Origin: Gammaproteobacteria bacterium
Lineage (GTDB): Bacteria > Pseudomonadota > Gammaproteobacteria > Arenicellales > Poriferihabitantaceae
Length of the DNA: 32,409 bases
Assembly: GCA_009842505.1 (NCBI GenBank)
Contig: VYFG01000097.1
Span: 1-32,409 of the forward strand
Direction of reading: 5' to 3'
Shown here: piece by piece, positions 1-6,962 of the stretch
Layout of the letters: each line of letters opens with the position of its first letter
Numbering within the stretch: the stretch's first letter is position 1
Program-made: the position numbers and the translations under genes
Notes under the pieces: generated by a model
Database searches by the model: none
What the model was told of the DNA's origin: nothing
Seen by the model: only the letters and a program-made list of their open reading frames with translations

Positions 1-523
1 GCTTGCAACCTGTCCGGTCAAGGTATGGGTCCCCTCCCTTCCGTGACAGCCTGAAGTGGCCGAGCCTGGGGATATACAGGGTACCGGGCGACAGCCTGAA
101 CTTCTCGGGAATCGTGAAACTGTCGTTCCCGAGGCGGGACTTGTATTTGGGAAATCCGCCGCCCTTGAACGCCTTCTTCCAGGCTCCCGACTGGCGCTTG
201 AGGGAGTATCGCACGATGGCAAAAGGCAGTTCCTGCAGCCAGGTCTCCTGTCCGCCCCTGGACGAACGCGTCTTGCCGCTGCGCAGGGAAGTGAACCACT
301 TGCCCATGGAAAAGAAGGTTGTGCTCGGGGCGGGTACTGCATCCGCGGTAGCCGGAAATTGCGCCAGCAGGCGGGCGATTTCCAGCTGCTGCTGATTGTG
401 GGCAATGGCTTCATTCCACACGAATCGGTACGCCCCGGCCAGCCTTGAAAGCATGTCGTGCTTCCGTTGACTGCGCGGATACAGGCGGTAGATTACGCCC
501 CGGTACATGGTCCGTGCGCTCAT
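1..523 (-). CDS. tnpB: TnpB, IS200/IS605-type RNA-guided nuclease (N-terminal part)
   Basis: The minus strand is open from ATG 523 to the window edge, giving 174 residues and then running out of the window, so this is a fragment by position only. The N terminus reads GVIYRLYPRS, followed by a helix containing YRFVWNEAIAHN, the hallmark start of OrfB/TnpB proteins. Further on come LKRQSGAWKKAFKGG, FPKYKSR, DSFTIPEKFRL and LYIPRLGHFRLSR, which match the wedge/REC-like segment of the family in the right order. TnpB proteins usually have 350-450 residues; the RuvC-like half and the downstream guide (omega) RNA would lie outside the window. A second ATG at 508 is possible. No TnpA lies on the start side; the 46 bases between this start and the DUF1028 stop must hold any element end. 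I see no frameshift or stop in the visible part. Confidence 0.85.
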   Translation of the reverse strand, partial: MSARTMYRGVIYRLYPRSQRKHDMLSRLAGAYRFVWNEAIAHNQQQLEIARLLAQFPATADAVPAPSTTFFSMGKWFTSLRSGKTRSSRGGQETWLQELPFAIVRYSLKRQSGAWKKAFKGGGFPKYKSRLGNDSFTIPEKFRLSPGTLYIPRLGHFRLSRKGGDPYLDRTGCK

Positions 524-569
524 GAAGGCTGGTTTATCAACTTGTCGACTGATCTATAGGATTCCCCGT

Positions 570-1247
570 TTATTCGTCTCCCGGCACGCCGTAGGACGGT
601 GCGGCCGCCGGGTCGACCGCCCGGGTAAGATAGTCGTTCATCTGCGGCTCGTACCGCTCCCAGAGGCGCCTGAGCGCCCCCACGGCGTCCTCGTCCGTCC
701 AGTCGACCCGCAGGTCCACCAGGGGGAAGGGCTGCACATGGGCCACGAGCAGCGCCGCGGAATGGACGTCGCCGGCCTCGCCGCCCGCCGCCAGGCCGGC
801 CTCCAGGGCGTGCAGCAGCCGGTCCGCGAGGTGCAGCCCGGCATTCCCGCCGAAGCTGGCGGTCATGGCTGCGGGCACCCCGGTGTTGGCGAGCAGGTTG
901 CCCGCCGCGTAACAGTCCTCGCCGGCGCTTTCACCGTGGGTGCCGAGAATATGCTCCCCGGTCCAGGCCGCGGTCTGGCCCAGACGGTCCACCACGGTCA
1001 GCTGCCGCCAGGCGAGATTCTTCCTGCCGTCGGTCACGTGCTCGAGGGCCTCCCTGGCGCCCAGCCCCGATTCCAGGGCATCCAGCAGCACCGGGCCCAG
1101 ATCCGGATCGGTGATGTTCTGGGTGGCGACGGCGCCGACGCCGGACCGGGCATGGGGGCAGCGGGCGCCCACCGAGATGCTGGAGGTGGTGATCGCCACC
1201 CCGAGCATACCGCTCCGGGCGCACCGCCCGACGATGGAAAAGGTCAT
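570..1247 (-). CDS. DUF1028 family Ntn-hydrolase-like protein
   Basis: A protein of 225 residues starting MTFSIVGRC, with ARSGMLGVAITTSSISVGARCPHA, then GVGAVATQN and DPDLGPVLLDAL: the conserved N-terminal pattern of DUF1028, a family placed in the Ntn-hydrolase fold. The substrate is not established for most members. The start is set at ATG 1247 rather than the longer open frame, because homology begins there and the ATG overlaps the stop of the upstream RidA gene by four bases (ATGA), which implies translational coupling. The C-terminal part (LRVDWTDEDAVGALRRLWERYEPQMNDYLTRA) has the acidic and aromatic spacing often seen in the family. Together with RidA this suggests a small amide or imine clean-up function, which is an inference from context. 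Confidence 0.85.
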   Translation of the reverse strand: MTFSIVGRCARSGMLGVAITTSSISVGARCPHARSGVGAVATQNITDPDLGPVLLDALESGLGAREALEHVTDGRKNLAWRQLTVVDRLGQTAAWTGEHILGTHGESAGEDCYAAGNLLANTGVPAAMTASFGGNAGLHLADRLLHALEAGLAAGGEAGDVHSAALLVAHVQPFPLVDLRVDWTDEDAVGALRRLWERYEPQMNDYLTRAVDPAAAPSYGVPGDE

Positions 1248-1681
1248 GCCGGATCCTCGTCCGGAATCACGGCGGTGGCCTCGATCTCCATCAGCCATTC
1301 CGGCCGCGCCAGGCCATTGACGATGAGCCCGGTGGAAACCGGGTAGACCCCCTTCAGCCATCTGCCGATCGCCTGGTAGACATCGTCACGGTAGGCGCGG
1401 TCGGTGATGTATACCTGGATGCGGCAGATATGGGACAGGTCCGATCCCGCCTCCTCGAGAAGCTGCTTGACATTCTGCATCGCGCGGTCGGCCTGGTCGT
1501 AGGCGCTCATGCTCCCGATGCTCTCGAAGGAGTCGACATCCTGGCCCACCTGGCCGCGCACGAAAACCAGGGTGCCGCGCGCCTTGACCACCTGGCAGAG
1601 ATCATTGTCGAGTTTCTGGTTGGGATAGGTGTCCCGGGTATTGAACTTGCGGTATCGCTGGTGAACTTCCGGCATGGCCAT
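1244..1681 (-). CDS. RidA/YjgF/UK114 family protein
   Basis: A protein of 145 residues. RidA proteins are small trimeric enzymes; the founding type hydrolyses reactive enamine/imine intermediates made by PLP enzymes. Visible family features are the central segment QADRAMQNVKQLLEEAGSDLSHICRIQVYITD and the C-terminal EIEATAVIP. In E. coli RidA the catalytic arginine sits in PARSCVEV; the equivalent stretch here is PVSTGLIV, so that arginine appears replaced by serine. This places the protein in one of the Rid groups without the classic deaminase residue, so imine hydrolysis should not be assumed. It is about 15-20 residues longer than E. coli RidA, mainly at the N terminus. It is first in a two-gene unit with the overlapping DUF1028 gene. 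Confidence 0.88.
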   Translation of the reverse strand: MAMPEVHQRYRKFNTRDTYPNQKLDNDLCQVVKARGTLVFVRGQVGQDVDSFESIGSMSAYDQADRAMQNVKQLLEEAGSDLSHICRIQVYITDRAYRDDVYQAIGRWLKGVYPVSTGLIVNGLARPEWLMEIEATAVIPDEDPA

Positions 1682-1816
1682 GGTACTGGGATAGACGGGG
1701 AATGCCGAAGGCTAGCCCGGTTCATGTCCTTGTCAAGGGCCAGGGAACCCTCCCCCGGGCACGGTCCGTTCCCCCGATCCCGGTTCGCCGGGTGCGGCCG
1801 GGCCGGAATGCCCCGG

Positions 1817-2395
1817 CTATCCGAACGTCCGGTGATGGGATTCCACGGTCCCTGCCAGCAGGCGGTCCAGCGAGAGCATGCCCGCGCCGTGGATCACGAG
1901 GTAGATCAGCAGGAACATCCACAGCGCCCTCTGGTCCAGGATCGCGGCGCCGGACAGGTTGTCGAACCAGGAGCCGATGGTCTTGCCGTCGACGCCGTGA
2001 AAGGCGATGTCGACGTAGCTCTGGACCAGGACGAATCCGATCATGCCGAGGGCCGCGAGGCGCGTGAACAGACCGATCACGATCAGTATCGGCAGGATGA
2101 TCTCGCTGTAGGTTCCGAGCATGACAATAAATCCCCAGGGAATGAACGGCACCTGGGAGGCATCGAAATCGTACTGCTCGATCACCGAGGGCAGGATCTG
2201 GAAGTAGGCGACGTCCTGGATCATGAACAGGCCGAAGAAGCCGTCGCCCGTCTTGGTCAAGGCGGAATTGAGGAAATAGACCAGCAGGACCGCCGCGAAC
2301 ACCAGCCGGGCCAGCGCCCCGGGAAGCCAGGGGGCGGTATTGCGTTCCAGGGAGGAGAAAAATCGCACGAACCGGGTTGTTATTGATAGGGTCAT
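1817..2395 (-). CDS. DoxX family membrane protein of the bufferin operon
   Basis: A protein of 192 residues with hydrophobic segments near residues 25-45 (LARLVFAAVLLVYFLNSA), 85-110 (FIVMLGTYSEIILPILIVIGLF), 112-130 and 158-175, as expected of four-helix DoxX proteins. DoxX members are inner-membrane proteins; in hvf/buf loci one is commonly the last gene (HvfD-like), with a role not firmly established. The ATG at 2395 overlaps the TGA of the upstream bufC-like gene (ATGA), so it is translated from the same message. It ends the bufABC-doxX unit; 135 bases without a gene follow before the RidA gene. I infer a part in handling or export of the modified peptide, or in coupling it to redox chemistry. 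Confidence 0.85.
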   Translation of the reverse strand: MTLSITTRFVRFFSSLERNTAPWLPGALARLVFAAVLLVYFLNSALTKTGDGFFGLFMIQDVAYFQILPSVIEQYDFDASQVPFIPWGFIVMLGTYSEIILPILIVIGLFTRLAALGMIGFVLVQSYVDIAFHGVDGKTIGSWFDNLSGAAILDQRALWMFLLIYLVIHGAGMLSLDRLLAGTVESHHRTFG

Positions 2396-3201
2396 GATGG
2401 GGTTCCCTTTTGATCAGGTGGGATCTTGTTAACGGCGGCGGGGGCGATCCCCGCTACCGTCCCGTAATTGAAGAGTAGCACCAGTTGCGCCGACAGATCG
2501 AGACCCGGTTCCTCCGCCATGGCATGCTCCGCGGCCTCCCCGAGCGCGGCGCCCCGGGCCAGGCTCCGGATGAAGGCATAGCTGCCGCCGTCCAGGCGGT
2601 GGGTGACGACCTCGGTATCCGGCCGGACAACCAGCAGCCGCTCGGGGCGTTCCATGTCGATTTTCGCCCGCCCGCCGCCCGGCTGGCAGTCCTGCCAGAC
2701 GGCAAGCACGGGCCAGCGGGATGCCAGCGTTCTTACGGAAGGATGCAGGATCAGCCGGGTGCCGGGCAGCTCCGGTTCGGGAATCCCGGACAGAAGCCGG
2801 ATCTCCGCCGGGGCCGTGTCCCGGGCATTGAGCGCAAAGATCCTGCTCCACTCGAGCCGCGCCACGTCGCCCAGGTAGGGATACCGGCCGGCGGCGGGTA
2901 ATTCGTCGAGCAGGTCGCCGAACCGTTCGCCGTACAGGAGCAGCACCGGCGAGCGGGGGGGGTGCCTGCGGACATAGTCCATGGCCGCCGCGCGGAAGAA
3001 CTCCTCGCCCACCAGCTTCCTCACCACCGGGAAGGTCATCTCCAGCGCCCCGGCCAGCCCCGCGAGGTGATTGTTGCGGTAGACGCCGAAGCGGCGCCCC
3101 GCGCCGGCGTCCCCGCGCCCGGTAATGCCGCGGGGCGGATCTGGCTCGGGCCGCCTGACCGCGGCGGCGAAGCCGTCCTGTAGTTCAGCCAGTGACGGCA
3201 T
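2392..3201 (-). CDS. bufC: BufC/HvfC-like DUF2063 partner protein
   Basis: A protein of 269 residues starting MPSLAELQDGFAAAV, then RFGVYRNNHLAGLAGALEMTFPVVRKLVGEEFF and YLGDVARLEWSR, which is the DUF2063 (putative DNA-binding domain) N-terminal pattern. Despite the domain name, these proteins act with DUF692 enzymes as recognition or maturation partners for the precursor peptide in MNIO-dependent RiPP pathways. The start at 3201 is chosen because homology begins there and it overlaps the end of bufB by 17 bases; the longer open frame upstream is antisense-like filler. The C-terminal half (about residues 130-260, with LHPSVRTLASRWPVLAVW and a helical end) corresponds to the region bringing the peptide to BufB in studied homologues. 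It overlaps the doxX start by four bases. Confidence 0.88.
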   Translation of the reverse strand: MPSLAELQDGFAAAVRRPEPDPPRGITGRGDAGAGRRFGVYRNNHLAGLAGALEMTFPVVRKLVGEEFFRAAAMDYVRRHPPRSPVLLLYGERFGDLLDELPAAGRYPYLGDVARLEWSRIFALNARDTAPAEIRLLSGIPEPELPGTRLILHPSVRTLASRWPVLAVWQDCQPGGGRAKIDMERPERLLVVRPDTEVVTHRLDGGSYAFIRSLARGAALGEAAEHAMAEEPGLDLSAQLVLLFNYGTVAGIAPAAVNKIPPDQKGTPS

Positions 3202-4048
3202 GGGGCGGCCTGGTGCCGGCCTCATCCATGCACCGGTCCGCCAGCTCCGCCTGTCGGACCAGCACCGACCATTCGGGTATCCGCGCATCCCATTCGATCA
3301 GGGTCGGCACGGGACCGGTCCTTAGGACCGTATGCTCGTACAGCTTCCACACCGCGTCACAGACCTCCCGGTCGTGGGTGTCGATCAGGAGCGGCCGGCC
3401 GTCGGTATCGGTTTCCACGGCGTGGCCGGCGAGATGGATCTCCCCCACGCGGTCCAGGGGGAAGGCATCCAGGTAGGCCTCCGCGCTGTCCCCGAGGTTG
3501 GTGGCGGACACGTGGACGTTGTTGACGTCCAGCAACAGGCCGCATCCGCTGCGGCGGGAGATTTCCGCGAGGAATTCCACTTCCGGATACTCGTCCCGGT
3601 CGAACCGGAGGTAGGAAGAGGGGTTTTCCAGCAGGATCTGCCGGCCGAGGCGGTTCTGCACCAGGTCCACGTGATCCGCGACCCGCCCGAGGGTCTCGTC
3701 GTCGTAGGGCAGCGGCAGCAGGTCGTTGAAGAACAGTCCCTCATGGGTGGACCAGGCGAGATGTTCGCTGACTGCCGCGGGTTCGAATCGCCGCACGACA
3801 CGGCAAAGACGCTCCAGGTGGTCGGGGTCCGGGCCCGCGGCGGAGCCGATGGACAGCCCGACGCCATGAATGGACAGCGGAACCCTAGCACGCGCCCGGT
3901 CCAGCCACAGGTGTGCGGGCCCGCCGTCGCCCATGTAGTTCTCCGCGTGCACCTCGAACCAGGCCGGGACCCGTTCCGGGGCCAGGGCCTGCTCGTAGTG
4001 TTCCGCCTTCAGGCAGACGCCCGCGTTCGGCGGCAGTCCGGTGGTCAT
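3185..4048 (-). CDS. bufB: BufB-like DUF692 multinuclear iron oxidative enzyme (MNIO)
   Basis: A protein of 287 residues of the DUF692 family, a TIM-barrel fold related to MbnB that binds two or three irons and modifies cysteines in precursor peptides (in bufferins, to thiooxazole-type rings). Likely metal ligands and conserved motifs are visible in order: FEVHAENYM, SIHGVGLSIG, SEHLAWS, ILLENPSSY, LLDVNNVHVSA, IHLAGHA, DTHDREV and LIEWDARIPEW. The His, Glu, Asn and Asp residues in these blocks are the expected coordination set, and none appears lost. The length is typical (about 280-300). The gene lies 128 bases behind bufA, across a strong hairpin, and overlaps bufC by 17 bases, so it should share the bufA promoter at reduced level. 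Confidence 0.93.
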   Translation of the reverse strand: MTTGLPPNAGVCLKAEHYEQALAPERVPAWFEVHAENYMGDGGPAHLWLDRARARVPLSIHGVGLSIGSAAGPDPDHLERLCRVVRRFEPAAVSEHLAWSTHEGLFFNDLLPLPYDDETLGRVADHVDLVQNRLGRQILLENPSSYLRFDRDEYPEVEFLAEISRRSGCGLLLDVNNVHVSATNLGDSAEAYLDAFPLDRVGEIHLAGHAVETDTDGRPLLIDTHDREVCDAVWKLYEHTVLRTGPVPTLIEWDARIPEWSVLVRQAELADRCMDEAGTRPPHAVTG

Positions 4049-4068
4049 GTTGTGCGGGATGCGGGAGG

Positions 4069-4090
4069 GCGGCCGCGGTCAGGCGGCCGC
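4069..4090 (-). promoter_or_regulatory. Perfect GC-only hairpin between bufA and bufB
   Basis: Two copies of the self-complementary octamer GCGGCCGC (4069-4076 and 4083-4090) are separated by six bases, so the transcript can fold an eight-pair all-GC stem with a six-base loop. It has no T-run. It lies between the precursor gene and its modifying enzymes, where a partial terminator or a 3' end stabiliser would make precursor mRNA exceed enzyme mRNA. The role is inferred; the structure is directly visible. Confidence 0.45.
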
Positions 4091-4176
4091 ACCGGGAGGC
4101 AATTGCGCCGTGAAATGCCGGAACGGGTCACCGCGCGGCCCCACCTGGCGCCGCGCCGTGGCGTTCCGGGAATGGA

Positions 4177-4509
4177 TCAACTTTCCGGCAGGTCGCGGTC
4201 CAGCGCGGTCAGGGAGCCAACGCGGTCACCGGGCAGTTCGAATTCCGGATTGTCCTCCTCGACCCCGTATTTCACGCACTCTCCCTTGGGGACCACCTTC
4301 CAGGCGTTACCCTGGTAATCCACCGTGGAAGTGCCCGCGCAGGTGGTTCCGCCGCCGACGCCACAGCCGTTTTTCCCGGCCAGCGCGATGCCGAAGCATT
4401 TTTCCTTGCTCCCGGCGGAGGCCGGCAGCGGCGCCAGGGCCGAGGATACCGCCAGGGCTACTGCGCCTGCCAGCATGGTGCCTGATACGACAGAGGTTCT
4501 CTTGGACAT
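4177..4509 (-). CDS. bufA: BufA-like bufferin precursor (DUF2282, secreted)
   Basis: A protein of 110 residues. Residues 1-32 are a Sec-type signal peptide: MSKR, a hydrophobic core ([18 protein letters not shown]) and a likely cleavage after PASA. The mature part carries four cysteines at 38, 49, 57 and 78 in the contexts [21 protein letters not shown] and KGEC, the DUF2282/BufA signature. In characterised bufferins two of these cysteines become thiooxazoles and the product sequesters copper in the periplasm. The ATG at 4509 has a good AGGAG site seven bases upstream; the longer open frame is rejected because it would bury the signal peptide. After the last cysteine there is an acidic tail of 32 residues ([12 protein letters not shown], ending DRDLPES), longer than I expect for the family. 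It heads the operon with bufB, bufC and doxX. No convincing promoter was found upstream; a TATGAT at 4594-4589 lacks a -35. Confidence 0.9.
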   Translation of the reverse strand: MSKRTSVVSGTMLAGAVALAVSSALAPLPASAGSKEKCFGIALAGKNGCGVGGGTTCAGTSTVDYQGNAWKVVPKGECVKYGVEEDNPEFELPGDRVGSLTALDRDLPES

Positions 4510-4642
4510 GATTCGTCTCCTAAAATGATGTGAACGGATAGGTGGATACAGGGACAACGGATCCGCGAATTAGTTCTGCACAGTCAGCATCATAACCGCA
4601 AAAGGCGATCTCCCCGCGGCGCGTGACGGGGACGGGGTCCGT

Positions 4643-5809
4643 TCAGCCGGTTCCGTTCAGGTTGGTCGCCTTGGACGCACCCGCCTCCACCTTGTCGATG
4701 ACACGCACCACCAGCCGGTTGAGCGCGTCGGGGTCCAGGGTGGTGATGTTGGACAGCCGGGAGTGGTGTATCAGCGCGGACAGCGCCGCGCCCAGCTCGG
4801 ATGCGGCGACCGCGGACTTGTAGCCGTCCTTCATGACATCGATGAAATAGGGATAGAACAGGTGGCCGGTGATCCGGGCGTCTCCCCGGCCGACGCCGTA
4901 TTTGCCATCGTAGTCCGGGTTGACGCTGGGATCGCCGAAGTCCTCGGCGGTCTGCTTGGATTCCTCCTCGTCCAGGGGCAGGTGGATGAGGTACTGCTTG
5001 TTCTGGTACTGGTAGCAGGTCAGGGAGCCCCCGGTGGAGAATCCCAGGGCGAAAGTCATGCTGGGGTCCATGTGGGGATTGTGGTTGCGGGTAAAGCGGT
5101 TGGTGATCTGCTGCAGGACCTCGTCGGAATATTCGTCCGGGTAGATGTCGGTGCCGAATTTCTCCAGCAGTTCGTCGTCGTTGCAGCAGACGATCACGTC
5201 GTTGTTGCCGATCCTCGGCTTGATGGTGTCGAAGCCGATGCCCGTGGGAATGATGATTTGCGGACCGAGATAGCTGTTGAGATAGCCGGGCGTCAGGATC
5301 GGGATGTCCTGGTCGGTCTTGAAACGGGCCTTGATTTCCGCATCCAGCGTGTCGATGGGCGGATGCGGGGACACCAGCAGGTAGGTCCGGTCATGGGCGT
5401 TGCCGTTGTAGCATTCCCTGGGTCCCCAGATGTGGGTATGGATCTGGACGATGTTGACGTCGTTGTAGACATGCCTGTCGATTTCCTGCTGGGCGATGGA
5501 GGCGCGGTCATCCGGCAGGAGGATCTTGAACTGGATGTTCTGCTCGGTGGCGGCATACAGGGCCACCAGGCCGAGAAAGGCATTCATGGTGTTGCCGCCG
5601 GAGCAGGGCGCTTCGACGTTCTCCCTGGAAATGAAGTATTCCGGATGTTCGTCGCTGTCGAGTATCAGGCGAAAGCCGTCCTTGTCCTTGGTGACTTCCT
5701 GCAGGGGAATCTTGTTGTAGCGGAACTTGGGTATATCGACGAAATCCTTGACGTAGTAGTCGTTGACGGGCACGCCGATACCGCGCATTCTGCGTATGGG
5801 TCCGATCAT
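4643..5809 (-). CDS. Unrecognised 388-residue protein
   Basis: I do not recognise this family. The start is taken at ATG 5809 (MIGPIRRMRGIGVPVNDYY), preceded by GGGGTG; an ATG 51 bases upstream would add a poor-looking leader. The protein has no signal peptide or clear membrane segment and looks globular and soluble, with many Asp, Asn, Tyr and Ile residues. Segments that may be functional: ENVEAPCSGGNTMNAFLGLVAL (about 64-85), a His-rich stretch VQIHTHIWGPRECYNGNAHD (about 120-140), SPHPPID, NNDVIVCCNDDELLEKFG and FALGFSTGGSLTCYQYQNKQ. The His/Asp/Cys groupings could bind metal, but no standard motif fits. Base composition by eye is less GC-rich than its neighbours. It lies 133 bases upstream of bufA on the same strand, so co-expression with the bufferin operon is possible but not shown. 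Confidence 0.85.
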   Translation of the reverse strand: MIGPIRRMRGIGVPVNDYYVKDFVDIPKFRYNKIPLQEVTKDKDGFRLILDSDEHPEYFISRENVEAPCSGGNTMNAFLGLVALYAATEQNIQFKILLPDDRASIAQQEIDRHVYNDVNIVQIHTHIWGPRECYNGNAHDRTYLLVSPHPPIDTLDAEIKARFKTDQDIPILTPGYLNSYLGPQIIIPTGIGFDTIKPRIGNNDVIVCCNDDELLEKFGTDIYPDEYSDEVLQQITNRFTRNHNPHMDPSMTFALGFSTGGSLTCYQYQNKQYLIHLPLDEEESKQTAEDFGDPSVNPDYDGKYGVGRGDARITGHLFYPYFIDVMKDGYKSAVAASELGAALSALIHHSRLSNITTLDPDALNRLVVRVIDKVEAGASKATNLNGTG

Positions 5810-5951
5810 GGTGCACCCCGGTCGTGTTGGATGAAGGGCATGCCGACAGTGTAGTGGCAAACCGCTCCGGCGCGCTGCAAAATGTTTTTATGTCGCCATC
5901 AACGGGCGAAGTGGCGGTTGGCGGAGCCGGGGATGCCGGTTGCGGAAGGAT

Positions 5952-6962
5952 TCAGGCCCCTGCCGGGGCGGCTCCTGGGGTAATCCGCTCCATGAAGTAG
6001 CACAGGCAGTCATGGCGGACAGCCGCCGGATCCATGGTGTACATGGCCGGGACGAGGGGCCTTCGGGTGACGATGTGGTTGCCTTCCCGGTGGAGGTAAT
6101 GCCAGGTGACATCCGCGTGATCCGGGCTGTCGACCCTGGGGGCGATACCTTCCGCCGAGACCGCGAAAAGCGATCCGACCGGCAGTTCCCGGAAATTCAC
6201 CGCCTCGGTGCACGCGAACACCAGGGACGAATCCCCGGGTGCGCCGCCGAAGGAAAAGTCCACCTCGTCCGGCACGTATACCCGCCCGAGGGAACGGTAA
6301 AGGGCCAGCGGGGCCGTGTCCGGCGCCGGCAGGCCGGGCAGGGCCAGGAGCTTCTCCAGATAGGACAGCGCATGCTCTTCGCAGCCCGGATCCCCCACGG
6401 GCCCCAGTTCCAGGGTGACCGCGGGGCAGCGGCCGCGGAAAGCCCGGGCGAGGGTGGTGGAAGGCTCGACGACGTATACCGCCTTGTCGGAAAACAGGCC
6501 GGCCAGTCCGAGGCACTCGGGGTCGAGTTCGGACAGGAGGCTGTAGTGCGGGTTCATGCCGGTGTTGTTGTGCAGGTCCACCACGGCGTGCAGGCTGTAC
6601 CCCCCGAGGGCATCCATGACCGAAGCGCTGAGCGCAGCCTCGTCCCCGGAGGCTTCGCGCCAGATGCGGTTGAAGTCCTGCTGGTGGGGCAGTTTGCGGA
6701 CGCCCGCAGCGGCGGCGGCGACGTTGCCGATGAACAGGATCAGGCTGCGCGCGGGGACGGGATGCTTCGCAAGCAGCTTCCTGACACCGTTCCAGCCGCT
6801 GGTCTCGTTGCCGTGCAGGAGCACGGAAACGAACAGCGGCGGCTCCTGTCTCCCCGGGATGTGGACCATCGAAGGCCCGCCGAGAGACGCCTCGAGTTCG
6901 GTGGCGTCACACTCCAGCAGGCCCTCGGGAAGGGCTTCCAGGATCCGGACTTCCACGGTCAC
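5952..6962 (-). CDS. AstE/aspartoacylase-like M14 zinc hydrolase
   Basis: A protein of 336 residues of the succinylglutamate desuccinylase/aspartoacylase group (M14-like zinc hydrolases that cut N-acyl amino acids or related amides). The zinc motif HGNETSG gives His50 and Glu53; the third ligand His131 is in VVDLHNNTGMNP; QDFNRIW supplies the substrate-binding Asn98-Arg99 pair; a catalytic-type Glu is in TLELGPVG. The start is GTG 6962: it overlaps the stop of the ligase upstream (GTGA), and homology does not extend before it even though the frame stays open to 7796. The overlap with a glutamate-cysteine ligase suggests that this enzyme trims or recycles the amide the ligase makes. The exact substrate cannot be set from sequence. 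Confidence 0.87.
   Translation of the reverse strand: MTVEVRILEALPEGLLECDATELEASLGGPSMVHIPGRQEPPLFVSVLLHGNETSGWNGVRKLLAKHPVPARSLILFIGNVAAAAAGVRKLPHQQDFNRIWREASGDEAALSASVMDALGGYSLHAVVDLHNNTGMNPHYSLLSELDPECLGLAGLFSDKAVYVVEPSTTLARAFRGRCPAVTLELGPVGDPGCEEHALSYLEKLLALPGLPAPDTAPLALYRSLGRVYVPDEVDFSFGGAPGDSSLVFACTEAVNFRELPVGSLFAVSAEGIAPRVDSPDHADVTWHYLHREGNHIVTRRPLVPAMYTMDPAAVRHDCLCYFMERITPGAAPAGA

Noticed and set aside
524..569. Imperfect ATCA/TGAT dyad as the left end of the TnpB element
   Set aside because: Only four pairs around a ten-base loop; too weak to call an IS end without a comparison site.
4510..4642. Promoter for bufA
   Set aside because: A TATGAT on the minus strand at 4594-4589 has no -35 at any usual spacing, and no extracytoplasmic sigma motif was convincing.
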